A stretch of DNA of 62,347 nt from Pigoraptor chileana (GCA_943704495.1 CALSCR010002588.1:7158-69504); one strand, 5' to 3'. Positions 45,341-57,400 are shown, counted from the stretch's first letter. Translations and numbers: made by a program. Notes: generated from the letters alone by a model not told the origin.

Positions 45341-46652
45341 TCAGGAGAACCGCTCATTCATGGTCTCGAATGAAACCACATCGCCGACAAATCTGTCGGT
45401 CATGTTGATGAAACGCGGGAGGTTCATATCATCGACGGCATCGCATCCCTTGATCGGCGAATAGTGTGGAGGCGGTTTTACGTATTCGCCGCTCTCGTTG
45501 AGCATGTGCGTGCGGTCAGAGGCGAAAGTCCGCAGGTAATCCCGCGCGTAAACGACACGGAAAAAGCTGTGGGCATCCACGCAATATAAAGTTCGGTTCA
45601 TCAGTGATGGGGCGCCACACGCATGAATGTGGCACAAGATAAAAGCAAAGCCTCCGGGTGCCGACGGCCAAACACACCTGCGGTAGCTGTCTTTGATTGC
45701 AGTTTGGTCTCTGAAGGACATGTGACTATAGAGGTCCCACGAGCACGGAAATGGCAGTCGGCTGTCAAAGTCATACACAAATGTCTTTTTGTGAGGCCTG
45801 TGGAAAGGAATAAATTGATGGGAAAACCGCGAGTGAATACCACACCACAACGCACACATTGAACCAAGTGTGGTGTACAGGCGGACACCCACCGAACGTG
45901 CAGAAGAATGACGTGGTAATCCTGCAAATAGCCGGGCACAATGTTGAGACCGTTTTAGAATCAGAGGCATAGGGGAAACGCAAAGTGCAACCGACTTCAA
46001 CTGCGACTACTGAAAACTCACCCACACAACGGGCGCGTTAGGAATGGGCGCAGACTTTTGTTGCCATATCGCCACCTGCAGTCGCGAAGATAAGATATGT
46101 CCTATCAGGACTCTATAGGTACCAAAATAAGCGCAGGTGTAATGAGGCAACGAGGAAACCCACTGTTTGACTTGGGTTTGAAATAAAAACAACCGCCCAT
46201 TCGGCGAGACTTGCGTCGTGTGCCTCCAGACGCTGGCACAGCTTGTAGACGTTCTCCTCACTGCTCCAAAGTCAAAGCGGGCGGTATTTAGCAGCGTTCA
46301 ATGGTCACAGTGCATAAACCCGCAACTGATTGAATTTGAGCACAGCGCCCGACAGACACACTCCTCACCAATAACAGTTTGTGTATACAAGTTCGTTCTT
46401 GCTTACGACGGGCGTGTATTTGCGCTTTTCGGGAGCGGGCTTCGTTGCCCTCAGTAATTCGCGCTCAGCATTCACCGTCGGCATAGTGGCTGTGAGTACC
46501 ATGTTCGCTTTCTTGCGCGTCGCCGCCTTTTTGTCTTTTCTGGCGTCTTTGTTGTTCTTGCGCTCCTTCAACGTGGATGCAGAGAATGCTTTCTGAAGCA
46601 CTTTGACCTTTCGCTCTCGTGTAGTCAAGAGTCGCAGTCGGCGTTCCTCCAT
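45341..46652 (-). CDS. NTAQ1: Protein N-terminal glutamine amidohydrolase (WDYHV1)
   Basis: Predicted 269-residue NTAQ1, which converts N-terminal Gln to Glu in the Arg/N-degron pathway. Exons (minus): 46652-46369, 46260-46164, 46075-46022, 45921-45893 (29 nt), 45797-45678 and 45566-45341. The catalytic Cys lies in NCYCEENVYKLC (its codon TG|T is split by intron 1), the His in the VVWDYHVILLHV signature (Trp ends exon 3, Asp-Tyr-His opens exon 4), and the Asp in FVYDFDSRLPFPC. FASDRTHMLNESGEYVKPPP closes the family match. The N-terminus has an extra ~90 residues, Lys/Arg-rich (RKDKKAATRKKAN), absent from the human enzyme (205 residues). The ATG at 46652 is the best upstream in-frame choice but is not certain. 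It shares a 766-bp divergent region with the EED-like gene. Confidence 0.92.
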
Positions 46653-47418
46653 GCGATAAGTTAGTCTCCCGACTACTGTGACGCAGAGTCTGGATTGTGT
46701 GTCTGAAGTCTGCGCAATGCGTCGTCGTTGTCGCACACAATGGCGGTGCGTGAGTGCATTAGGTGGAAGTTCGCGGTCGGGTTGAAGAGTGGACGGCAAC
46801 CAGTCGCATTGTGCGCAATTTTGGGGCAGCAGTCGGCAACCAGCTGCACGCAATACAACTGAATTTTCTATGAGGTCGACCCGAAATGCCTCCAGCAGTT
46901 GGGTGTGTTGTGTTGGTGTGTGTGTGTGTGTGTGAGTGTGTGTGGTGACTCAGCCGGACTGCTGCGCAAAAAAGAAAGAAGAAAGAAAAAAAGAAGGAAA
47001 AAAATGTGCATTTTTTCCTTCTTCTCCGTGCTCCCATTGGCCAGTTTTCGAATAAATAGTGGCTTTTTTTTAATATGCATTTTTCTATGGGCCGAGAAAC
47101 AAATGTCATGGGGCATTCAGTATGGGAAATTGTATGGGTGTTTGTCGGGCCATGGATTCCACTCACAAAACGGACCAATCGGAGAAGGGACGCCGAATGA
47201 TGTCACCTTTGTGTCACGTGATACAATCACGTGAGGATATTATTTTGGCGCCCGTTTCAAACGACGCGTTTCCCGCCATTTCCTCGGCCGTGTGGTCACA
47301 CTGACATCTGCGCAGCTCCATTCTAAAATAGGGCGCCATTATTAAAGTGATGGGCGATTGAAGCTGTTGCGTTTGCTTTGGAAGCTGCGCTGTGTTTGTT
47401 CTCTCTTGTGCAACCATC
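46653..47418. promoter_or_regulatory. Divergent promoter region, NTAQ1 / EED-like
   Basis: Motifs within about 250 bp of the EED-like ATG: CCAAT (about 47174), two CACGTGA E-boxes (about 47215 and 47228), and an E2F-like TTTTGGCGCC (about 47243) followed by TTTCCCGCC (about 47269). Further left is a (TG)n run (about 46911-46940) and an A-rich stretch. The E2F-like pair is suggestive because EED is an E2F target in animals. Confidence 0.5.
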
Positions 47419-48393
47419 ATGCTTGGAAACGAAGAATGCGACGCCCCTCCGGCGGTGGCACCCGTTGTCATTGAGAAGGGTGGGGTTGGCGGTTGAAATC
47501 GAAATGCACTCGCTATCATTATGTCTGAGTTGTATATTGACTCTGTTTGCTTCCTATAACGGCAGATGCTAGCGATTCTTCGTGCGAGGCGAGCGACGCT
47601 GCAAATACGGACGAGGGCGATGCGCACGCTGAGGAGTCCGCCTTCACACAGGACGACTACTTCAAACACATGAAGTTGCGCAAGATCGTAAAGGAGAACC
47701 ACTCTCAGAGGATATCCCACCTTCAACTCAATTTAACTAGCGGTGTGGACAGCAAAAATGTCTTGCTCTCCGTTGGATCAAACCAGGTAAGCCTGTTAAT
47801 GTGGTGCCGTGACTTCGCACTCAATCGGAGCAAGCTCTGTCGGATTATCCATAGTGAATGAGCATGCTAATAGCCCGTAACAAATGAATGCTATTTCCAG
47901 AATATGTTGCAACCATGAATCCGTGGCTTAATGGTGAAGCATTTGCCTCGCAATTGTATGCTTTGCACAGGCCAGCGTGTACGACAACGAACATGTTGGC
48001 GAGCATCTTGACATCGTTTCGAACTTCTGCAACGAAAACTCGCCTGATGTGGAGGTATGTCCGCGTGATAATAGTTTCGCAAGATAAACAGCACAATGAT
48101 GGTGGCTCATTGAATGCAATGACGACCTCGGTTGCCAATATACTTATTTTTTTTATTGTGGCCGCACGCACACAGCTACAGACGCTCTTGTGCGGCACGT
48201 GGGTTCCCTCTGATATAGATGCCGTGTTTGCAGTCGGGGGTGTGGACAAGTGCATTCACGTGTGCAGTGTCACTCGGGGCGAGCAATTGTGCGAGCTTGA
48301 GGGTCACAAGAGTGGGTGTCATTAAGCAGCACGAATTCGCGTTGTTTGTGTTTCACTGCTGCTGAGGGTACAGCGCACGCCCACCCTCAAGAC

Positions 48394-48424
<31 letters not shown>

Positions 48425-50057
48425 TATGTATATGTGTGTGTGTGCGTATGTGTGTGTGTGTGTATGTGTGTGCGTGTATGCGTGTGTGTGCGCGTGTGTG
48501 TGTGTTGACTGGTGGGCATATGTGTGGTTGTTCGAGCCCTGTGCATGACTAATCCTATGCCGTCGAACACCGCCGGCACGCGGACAGGCCCTGTTGTCGC
48601 AATCATCGCCAATCCCGTGCGTCGCGGACTCCTGTTGTCCTTGGGCAGGGACGGCAGCGGCATTTTGTGGAATGTCGCACCCGGATGCGCTGAGCGTCTG
48701 GTTGCAAGACTGGCCCTCACGGACGCATCTGCTGCGGTACGTGACGCAGGGTTTTCACGTGTGTGTGTGTGTGTGTTTGTTGTATGTGTGAGCGTGAATA
48801 TGTGCAAGTGTGTGTGTATGCAAGGGTGTATATACATGTGTGTATGTGTGTGTTGTTGGGGTGGTGAAAGTAATAGCGCCGTCGGCTGTTCATGCCCACC
48901 CCAGGCATTCGACACCACGGGCAACACCCTTGCTGTGGGAACCAACAAGGGAACGATCCTTCTCTTTTCGGTTGCCGCACTGCTGGAGAAGGCAGCATCG
49001 TCTCGGGATGACTTTAAGGCTTCCTTTGCAGAATCGTCGGTGAAGCTTCACACGGGCGCTATAGGTGCGTTTTGCTTTCTGCATCTGGTAAATCGTTTGT
49101 ATTTTTGCTTTTGCGGCATAAAATTCAAATACCATCCCCTCCTTTCCTCCCCTGCAATTGTGTGCAGATTTCATAAAGTACACCTCAGACGGATGTGCGG
49201 TGTCAAAGAGCGCCGCAAATCTTGTTCTGTGGGACTCCAATGGCAAGGTGCAGACTCATTATCATTTATTTATTTTGTGATGCTCACCATAAGAAACCTA
49301 CTCGCTCTCTCTTGTAAAGTCTCGTGGTCCATAGGCACAGCGCTAAGACACTTGCTTGCATCCTACATCTCTCTCACACACACTCTCTCTCACACACACA
49401 CACATGATATTAATCGTCATTTCTTCAGGTTGTGCGAAAAGTAACGGCAAAGGCTGCGTCAGAAGACTCGCAGATAGACATCAGGTAAAACCAGATGCCA
49501 AAGCTGGTTGCATTGTTGTGGCGTGGAGTGTGAGCACCGCACCACACGTCTATCTATATGCCGACTCTTCATTCAACTTGCACACACACACACATGCACA
49601 CATACACACATGCACGCCGTGATATCTTTCACCCTGCGTCAGCTTCGATGGGCGGTATGCATGTGTCGGTAGCCAGCGCGGCACCGTCTCGATCGTCGAC
49701 CTCACATCTGGCAAGGAAGTCGCCACTCTCAAGCACCAGAAGCTAAAGAGCGCCATTACCGCGTGCTGTTTCTGCAGCGACCTCCGGTGCGTTACGCCGC
49801 TGCATTGTGAAGCATACTCAGGCAAATGTTGCAAAACTGTCTGCACATGCGCATCGGCCTGTGAGGGTTGCATTTGCTCTCTTCTTACCTGATGAAGTGC
49901 CGCCACTGTGTTTTGTGTCGTGCTGTGACGTGTAATATCATGCAGGCAAGTTTTGTGCGCCACAAAAGAGGGATACATTCTCCGTTACGACTACGTGTCG
50001 CCACAACAGTGGGCCGAGTGGACTAAGCTTGCCCGAGACCTTAATGGGGCTGAATGA
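47419..50057 (+). CDS. EED/ESC-like WD40 Polycomb protein
   Basis: Predicted 400-residue WD40 protein (human EED 441). Exons: 47419-47479, 47566-47786, 47971-48054, 48176-48311, 48588-48736, 48905-49064, 49168-49247, 49429-49484, 49643-49786 and 49946-50057; all phases agree. An acidic N-terminus (DASDSSCEASDAANTDEGDA) is followed by MKLRKIVKENHSQRISHLQL, NVLLSVGSNQASVYDNEH, AVFAVGGVDKCIHVCSVTRG, RGLLLSLGRDGSGILWNVAP, TLAVGTNKGTILLFSV, VSKSAANLVLWDSNGK and SFDGRYACVGSQRGTVSIVD. The blade order and the LLSVGSNxxSVY start follow EED, the PRC2 subunit that reads H3K27me3. Several blades are shortened, so a divergent EED is the best call and another WD40 family remains possible. Intron 4 is a long (GT)n tract, and intron 7 carries the dispersed repeat. 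Confidence 0.72.
48392..48506 (+). repeat. (GT)n microsatellite in EED-like intron 4
   Basis: More than 100 nt of GT repeats interrupted by TATG and GCGT units. Confidence 0.95.
49318..49376 (+). repeat. Intronic repeat copy (EED-like intron 7)
   Basis: Sense orientation: TCGTGGTCCATAGGCACAGC, then GCTAAGACACTTGCTTGCAT, then CCTACAT and a CT tract. It is the same core as in the NAA25 and UBC9 introns. Confidence 0.75.
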
Positions 50058-50509
50058 ACTTTTTGTGTGGCGTCAAATTTCATAATCACAACCCAACCAT
50101 CGGCACAAAGAGAATGCAGCAATGCAACCGACCCTCCATATACATGTGCGCACGCAAAATACATACATACATACACACACACACGTCCCTCCCCCTGCTT
50201 TATTGACCATGATACAATAATCAGTAGCTGACTCAACTCATCCCGAAACCACGGGCAACGACAGTCAATTGGTGATTGTCTAAAAACAGAGGGTTTGGTG
50301 ACAGATTCAGTGCCGTTTTTTTGGAAAAGGCCTCATGAGATAAACCGTAACATACAAAATTTGAATTCTTAAAAATCTATTAGATTCATTACTGAAAAAC
50401 AACTCCGGTCACTCCGCATGTCATCCAGTGGAATGCCGAGACGCCTACGCTGTCAAAAAGCCATCACGAATTTTGCAGCTGGTGGACGATGTGGGAACGC
50501 TGTCGTCAC
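50058..50509. other. Convergent 3' region, EED-like / LRR locus
   Basis: About 450 bp; a short CATA/CACA run lies at about 50157-50185. No gene is seen. Confidence 0.5.
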
Positions 50510-51617
50510 CTAAATGCGAAGTGTGTGAATCTTTGTCAAGGAAGACACATCGACCACTCCATAACATCCACTGAGATCAAGAGCATATACGCCGCCCAAG
50601 TTTGATACGTCAAGTACTCCGTAGCATTCGGCGAGGATGAGCGTGTGTACGCCTCCCAATGCAGATACATCCACGACTCCTAAGCATCCAGTAAGATTCA
50701 GATTATGTACGCTGCCCAGGGCAGACACATCCACGACTCCACTGCATCGACTGAGATTAAGGGCACGCACGCCGCTCAATGCAGATACATCCACGACGCG
50801 GCATCCACTGAGATCAAGGGTGTGTACGCCACCCAAGGCAGATACATCCACGACTCCAAGGCATCCACTGAGATCCAGAGTATGCACGCCACCCAACGCA
50901 GACACATCCTCCACTCTATAGCAACCACTCATGCTCAGAGTGTGCACGCCACCCAAGTAAGACACAAAGACTCCACCGCAGATACTGATGTCAAGAGCGT
51001 GTACACCACCCAACGCCGACACGTCGCAGACTCCAACGCAAAATCTCAGGTGGAGGGTGTGTACGCCGCCCAATGCAGACACATCCACCAGTCCATAGCA
51101 AGCACTGAGATTAAGAGTGTGTGCGCCGCCCAATGTGGACACGTCCACTACTCGATTGCATTCATGGAGATCAAGCGTGTGTATGCCATTAAACATCGAC
51201 ACGTCACTCAAATCCTCATCTCCACCGAGAGAAATGGCAATACATTCGGCTGAAATCATATGTCAAGACATGAGAGCGAAATGGCTCATCCTCACAAAAT
51301 TTCTTTGCCACTTGGCGCCGTAGTGTGAATGTGCACACACTGCGTAGTTGAAAACGGAGAGTTGAGTTGGTGCGCGCGAGCGAAATGACGTCCGCATTTG
51401 CAAGAAAGGGCACTATGTGTGCCACAAGAACCTCGATGGGAAGCGACAAAGACGACGCCATCTCTTTCAGTCGAGTCTTTTCCCTCCACGGATCATTATG
51501 TGCAATATACCGTTGTTTTAAGAGATCGATAAACTGCGGATCTGTAGTTCCACAAATTTCAACCCTGGTTAATCGATACATGTATCCGTCCCGGTAAGGT
51601 CGGGTTCCACTGCACAC
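50510..51617 (-). CDS. F-box-like / leucine-rich-repeat locus, intronless
   Basis: The distal part (51259-50510) encodes about 12 near-identical ~20-residue LRRs of the type DVSALGGVHTLDLSGCxGVV, arranged in tandem and ending at TAG 50510. The proximal part (about 51500-51260) encodes LPIEVLVAHIVPFLANADVI and SLARTNSTLRFQL, which resembles an F-box. The two parts lie in different open frames that overlap around 51216-51259, so either they are separate genes or the locus has one break or an unseen intron. LRRs with this consensus, often after an F-box, are to my memory common in large DNA viruses and some protists. F-box/LRR proteins usually recruit substrates to SCF ubiquitin ligases. Lack of introns and strong internal DNA repetition set it apart from its neighbours. 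Confidence 0.55.
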
Positions 51618-51779
51618 AACACAGAATAAACTTTAATCAATGCACAGAAAGTGCGCAGAGGAAACGGCAATGGCAATGACAACGCAGAATCTGCGAATTG
51701 ATTTTTTTAATTTGACTGACGCACGGAGACGCATGTGACGCAAGGGGATGCACGTGACGCAGGTGTTGGCCAACAGATT

Positions 51780-53347
51780 TCACTTTGGCGTGAACCGTTG
51801 TGCCTGCTGCTTCACGACCCGCTCGTATTGGGCCTTGTCGCCGCTATGGATGATGAGTGAGTGCGGTTGCGAGTGTGCGGTTGTGTATGACGGGAGTAGG
51901 ATGTTGGATCAGCGCGTGTGTTGTGCGAGGGATAGTGAGGGGACAGACCAACAACACAACGAGAGAAAGTCCATGACAAGCACTAATAAATGGCGTGCAA
52001 AACTGCGCCCACTGCCACAACAAAGTGCAGCACTGTTAGGTGAACACAAGAGGCGCATTGCGGCATGGAGTGTGTGCGGGCCCATCGACACCCACGTGTA
52101 CATGTAGAAGGCCTCAGATTGGGCAGGGTCCTTCTCATTGGGATCGTTCAGCAGCTCCTGGATGCCCAGCAAGATCTGCGCAGCGGATATGATGAGAGAT
52201 GTGGTATTAAAAACAGTGTCTTAGTTGACGCTCATGGACTTCAAGTACAAGAGAGAGAGAGATACATAGGATTCAAGTCAGTGTCTTAGGCGCTGTACCA
52301 TGAACTCCATAACAACACAGAGAGAGAGACAGACGCAGACAGACAAGTTAGAGACAGAAGAGAGGATGCACTCAAGGGCTGTCAATTGGTGTACATTGCG
52401 CTTGTTGTGATCTTTTCCATCCAAAATGAAACATTGCGCATCGCAGTATGGTGACTCGCCTGCTTGATTGTGACGGCCGGCCGCCAGTCCTTCTCGGCAT
52501 CCAAGAGTGAGAGACACACAGTTCCAGATGGGAATATATTCGGGTGAAAGAGAGGGGGATCAAATTTGCCTGCAACGCCCACCAAACACAGAAAGCAAGC
52601 AATTATGGCACGTGATCGCGTGCGTTTGGGGCAGGGGCACACATGAGCGTCATCATCGCAACATTAGCAACACGAACAGTATATGCAGACTGTGGGAGGC
52701 GCACAGATGCAAATGTGTGCACACGCCACGCACGCACACGCATAATAACATTGGTGGTATACTGAACTACAGGAACATGCGTATTAATCGCGCATTCACA
52801 TCTGAATATGAACGCGCATATAAGCACTCAGAAAAGAATTGTGCTCTAATTACACATAGTAATGAAGCCAACATGTAAATGCTTCATGAAACAATTGGCA
52901 GGCTGACTTCAATTATGGGCGTGCGAGTGCACTCACACTTTGGCGGAGCCGCCGGATAATCATCTGTGAACAGCATCACCAGTTTATAAACGCCGCCTTC
53001 CCATATGGTCTGCAAAATTGTGCGGTTGTCAAGATTAAAAGTGGTCACTTTGAATAGCGCGAGTGGCCTTATGCAACATAAACTACATGTATGTCACTCA
53101 CCCCCTTCTTCCCGGGAATACCTGCGGCGCACAGATAAGAAATTGAGAGTTAGAGTTCCGGGAAATGCATGTGCACAATAACAGCATCTTGCCCACCAAA
53201 TCTGGCAACTCACCACACTCCCATTCCTTGAGGTTCATCGAGTTATCGGGAAGTGTCTTTGGCTTTGCAAAGAAGCCCTTTGTTGAACAAATGGGTTCGT
53301 GGGATCCACAGCAAGGTTTAGGCTGAGCAGTCGTGTGTGGTCACACG

Positions 53348-53389
<42 letters not shown>

Positions 53390-53536
53390 TACAGATCCAT
53401 ACAACACCGACCTGCGTTTAGTGCAGACGTAAATCTCTGACGAGGTAAAACAATCATAAGATCCACTCACGAATGGGTGGTCCTTGCGCCAGTTCTTGCG
53501 CTCTTCGGCCAAGCGGGTAAGAGCAATACCGGCCAT
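51780..53536 (-). CDS. UBE2I: SUMO-conjugating enzyme UBC9
   Basis: Predicted 156-residue UBC9 (human 158), the E2 for SUMO. Exons (minus): 53536-53471, 53277-53214, 53121-53102 (20 nt), 53009-52937, 52569-52460, 52175-52102 and 51843-51780. The protein starts [20 protein letters not shown] and runs through [40 protein letters not shown], the catalytic-Cys motif [40 protein letters not shown] and ends [10 protein letters not shown]. Intron 5 uses a GC donor (CAG|GCGAGT, 52459-52454), required by frame. The same intron holds two copies of the dispersed repeat. An E2F-like TTTTGGCGC lies about 70 bp upstream of the ATG. Confidence 0.97.
52212..52320 (-). repeat. Two tandem copies of the intronic repeat (UBC9 intron 5)
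   Basis: The core GTGTCTTAG occurs at 52216 and again at 52281 on the plus strand, a 65-nt period. Each copy is preceded or followed by (GA)n and ends in CATGGACTTC or CATGAACTCC. In the gene's own orientation this reads GAGTTCATGGTACAGCGCCT, AAGACACTGACTTGAATCCT and then a CT tract. Confidence 0.8.
53345..53388. repeat. (CA)n microsatellite in UBC9 intron 1
   Basis: A run of about 40 nt of CA on the plus strand, i.e. (GU)n in the sense transcript. Confidence 0.95.
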
Positions 53537-54354
53537 TTTGATTCGCTCTATTTAACCTCCGATTTCAAACTAAAACTAACTGCGCAAGTGGAGCTGCGAT
53601 AATTTTGGCGCGGATTTCTCGACGCAACGAACAAAGTGTCCAGCAATGCAAGGATTACACCCCCAACACCTCGCTTGAATGAAGGAACACAAGGCACACT
53701 CGCGACGATGCAACTCCTTATGAATATGTATCAAGGTAAGCTTCAAGCTGAGATTTAAAGATTTAAGTGCGCGGATTTGTAATAGTCGTTCGTCGCCGAC
53801 CAATGTGGGCAGAGCCGCCGGATGTACTAAAGTGCGGGTTAAAGGAACAGGAATTTAGACATGCATAAGTGTCGTTTTCCACATCAGATGAGCTTGTGAG
53901 CCACGACAAGAATTTCAATACGTAACTTAGATAGTATAGTCGCCTCGCTATATCCGATAGCCCAATCAAAGCCATGAATATGGTCAATAAGCCTTCCCGC
54001 CAAAATTCTCAACACGAAGGCGGCGTCGCTTTTCAAAACCCTTGCAGATTATATGTATTACATAAAAGCAATTTCCTTTGATTGCTCTTCATTTACAAGA
54101 ACAATTTACTGTGTTCCGGGCAGTCACACTAACGCAGTTCCGAGATTGACGGGCTGCTCGTGCAACACAGGATCCAGGGCCACTTATTTATCCTTAACAT
54201 GAACACAGGAGACGCACACGCACGCACGCATGCATTAGAGCGCACAACACTGCAGAAATGTGGTCATTTTTTGCGATGCATACAGACAATCGACAATGTA
54301 TGTCGCCCAGGCCGCCGCAGCGAGTGTCCTTTCCAACGCCGTCGCGCGTAAGAC
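53537..54354. promoter_or_regulatory. UBC9 upstream region / VPS52 3' flank
   Basis: About 818 bp. TTTTGGCGCGG lies at about 53604 (about 70 bp upstream of UBC9). A perfect E2F consensus on the minus strand (TTTTGGCGGGAA, plus coordinates about 53994-54005) lies about 460 bp upstream. The rest shows no exon or RNA gene. Confidence 0.45.
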
Positions 54355-57173
54355 TCAGATGGGGCCCTTGTGCTTCTTCACCTCGACCATCACATTGTGG
54401 ATGTTGATGAGCTCGTTGCGGATGGGCAGCATCTTGAACGGCGGCTGATTAAGGAGGTTCTGGAAGCGCTGGTAGTAGACAATCAGCTGTGTGAGCACAG
54501 ACTGTCGTATAGTCGTTCCGTTGTTGAAGTTGTCAAATGACCGCGTAATGTCGCCGTTGATGGCATCGATCGCCTTTTTCCAATCAGACCCGAAATTGCG
54601 CACAATCTGCTCGAGTTTGCCTGCAACGCCATTGAGTATATGTATGTAAGATGACAAAAGGAAAAAGAGTTGATAGAAAGATAAATCAGTTTAACGGTAA
54701 ATTCAGCGGAGCGGGTGTGTTTTGGTATCTATGTGTATGAACGTGTGCGTACATGTCCAATTGTGTGCTGTGATGCATGTGTAGATGTGTGTATATCTAC
54801 GATTGTGCATGTTGTGTGTGTGCCACAATTGAGTCGCGTGAGGCATAACCTTGCACACATGCAGACAACCCACGCTGATCAAACTTTGCCTGGTCGGCCT
54901 TGCTCTTCTCGACGAGCGGCTCCCACTCCTTTACAAAGCCAATCATTCCCCCAAAGAACGGCGCAAGCTCCTCCTCAACAAACTCGGTGATGCGCGCGTT
55001 GAGAACGGCCTGAAACAGCTCTGTCTCCATCGCATCCACAGTTGTCCGCTCCTAATACGCAATGTATACATTTACATCACACATGCAAACACACACACAT
55101 ACATACACATTTTCACAGATTAACACAAAGGCATATACGAAGTGTGATGCGACCGATAGGGAAAATAGTAATGGTAGGTTCAAGTCGTAGTGCTAGTGTG
55201 ATATGAAACAATCCACACACCCGGCTAATCATCAGCAGACGCACAATGGGCAACACAGCAAACAAAGAGCAACAAAAAACAGCGATGAGCCACATCAGCA
55301 TATCAAGACCACACACACATACACGCCCACACACACATACACGCCCACACACACATATATATACACGCAGCATCAACCCACGTGGAGAACAGAAAGAATG
55401 ATGTCGTAGTTGTTGATGAGGAAAATGAGCTGCTCCTTTCGGGTCGGAAATTCGGCCGCCATGCGCAAAATCAGATTCTCCATTTCGCTCCGCATGGTCC
55501 CCAGACACTCTGCAACATGCACGTTGTTGTAGCCCTCGTTGACGAAAACGAGTGCAGCCGCAAACTCGGCATATCGTCGAGTGACCTTGTTGATTTTATC
55601 GTTTTGTGGGTATGTGTGCGTGTGCGTGTGTGTGCGTGTTGGGCATTCAACAACGGCAAAACAAAACAAGAAACACACAACAGAGAGGCAAATGTCAGCT
55701 GTCAGCTGCAATCGCTTCCAACACACAGCTGCAGAAGTAGTGTGCATAACAAGATGCATGCAAACAGCCAATGGGGACAGCAGCAGCACAGACACAACGA
55801 AGCAGCAACCCACATAGTGTGGGTGGATGTCCAGTGATCCGAGGCGGTGAATGTCGGCGTTTCGCAGGCTCTCCGAGTTTGCCTCCAGAACGGCCTTGAG
55901 GCGCGGCCAAATGTACGCGCTTCCCACGCGCTCAAAGTAGTCGTCCAGGCAGGCGATCTTGTCCTTGCCCAGGCGGGTGCGGTAGTGGTGCAGGATGCGC
56001 AGGCACAGCATCATCCCAATCGCATCAAAGCACGTGAGAAACGACGTCTCCGCGTGTTTCTGTTGGGTGCGGCAGGGCAATGAAGGGAATGAAGAAATGG
56101 GATGAGGCGAGCGCCGTTAGAGTGCAACTGCAACTTCATGCACCCCTTCCCGATGCACAGCGTCACATGCGTTGTCAATGAGCCCCCTTATCCCCCCCTG
56201 CCCCGCCCTTATAATGCGCTTACAATAACGTGGTGCTGTGGCACATACGCCCAAGAATGACCGCAAGCGCTCTGCCAGTGCGATGGATGACATGTAACGC
56301 AGGGTGTGTAGCGCAGACGCTCACCAGGTACATTTGTATCGTCCGCGTGAATATCGCATCAAACAACTCCTGCAGTTCCGGCGCTCGGCAGTAGAAAAAG
56401 TCCCGGAGGAAGTGCGCCTCGGACGCAACGTTATCGACGAGCACGAAATGGACGCACCGAAACAGGGATTCGTACGCAAATTTCTGTTGCTTTTGTTTCG
56501 CCGCCGCAGGGACTATCACGGCGCTCTCCAGCTCGGAGAGAAGCGTGCCGCGGTCACCCAGGGTGAATGTTGTCGCGCGACTGTTTTTCATTGTGAGTTT
56601 GCTGCTAAAGAAGCGTAGGAGCAAAGAAAGACACGACGGGCGATGGGGAATAAAGAAGGAGCGGGATATTTGCGGGGCAAAAGCGCAAACAGGGCACGAG
56701 TCAAGGAGAATGCACAGAGAAGGGAAGGCGTGCATGGCTCAGTCGTACAAACAAATAAGTGCCACTACGCACGGCGGCGCATCACATGAGACGGTTGCGG
56801 ATATCTTTCTTGACACTGTCCTCGACTCCGAGAAGATCGTCCTTGTCGGGGGACTCTTCCACCTGCAGCTTGAGCACGTTCTGCATGTACTGCTTGCAGA
56901 GCGAATAGTACATCTTGCTGGTTGTCTCAACGTACGACAATCTGCATATGTATGTATATGGGCGAAAGACAAGTCAGCACAGATGATTCGGTGGGTGAGT
57001 GGTGGGTACATGTGCACTTGTTAGATTTGAGCAGTGCGAAAATACAAGCAACGCGACGGGCCATCTCGCAGTCACGCAGAGCCATGCATGCGCATCAGCA
57101 GCGAAGGTCTCAGAGAAGAAGAACAGCACATAGCAGCACGATCAGAGAGCACACCTGCAAACATAACATCAAC

Positions 57174-57208
<35 letters not shown>

Positions 57209-57400
57209 GCAAAACGCACGAAACATGCGAAAGAACACACACCGAATCTCCTTTGCAATCGCAGGGTTGCGCTCCATCATGAACTGATTGAGATATTTGA
57301 AGCGAATGAGGTTCTGCTGGGCAACCTGATAGTTTGTCATTGGCTTGCGCAGGGCGTGTATCCGCGACACGAGAAAATCGCGCACTTTGTCCGTCGCCTG

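Noticed and set aside
48316-48948. Cys/Val-rich and His/Thr-rich frames in the EED-like gene
   Set aside because: They are translations of the (GT)n tract in intron 4.
50580-51200. Regularly spaced ~60-bp repeats as a possible CRISPR array
   Set aside because: The repeats are coding LRR units with no distinct spacers, and the genome is eukaryotic.
50637-51253. Plus-strand frames with regular repeats opposite the LRR array
   Set aside because: The periodicity simply mirrors the LRR DNA repeats on the minus strand, and the antisense product has no known repeat fold.
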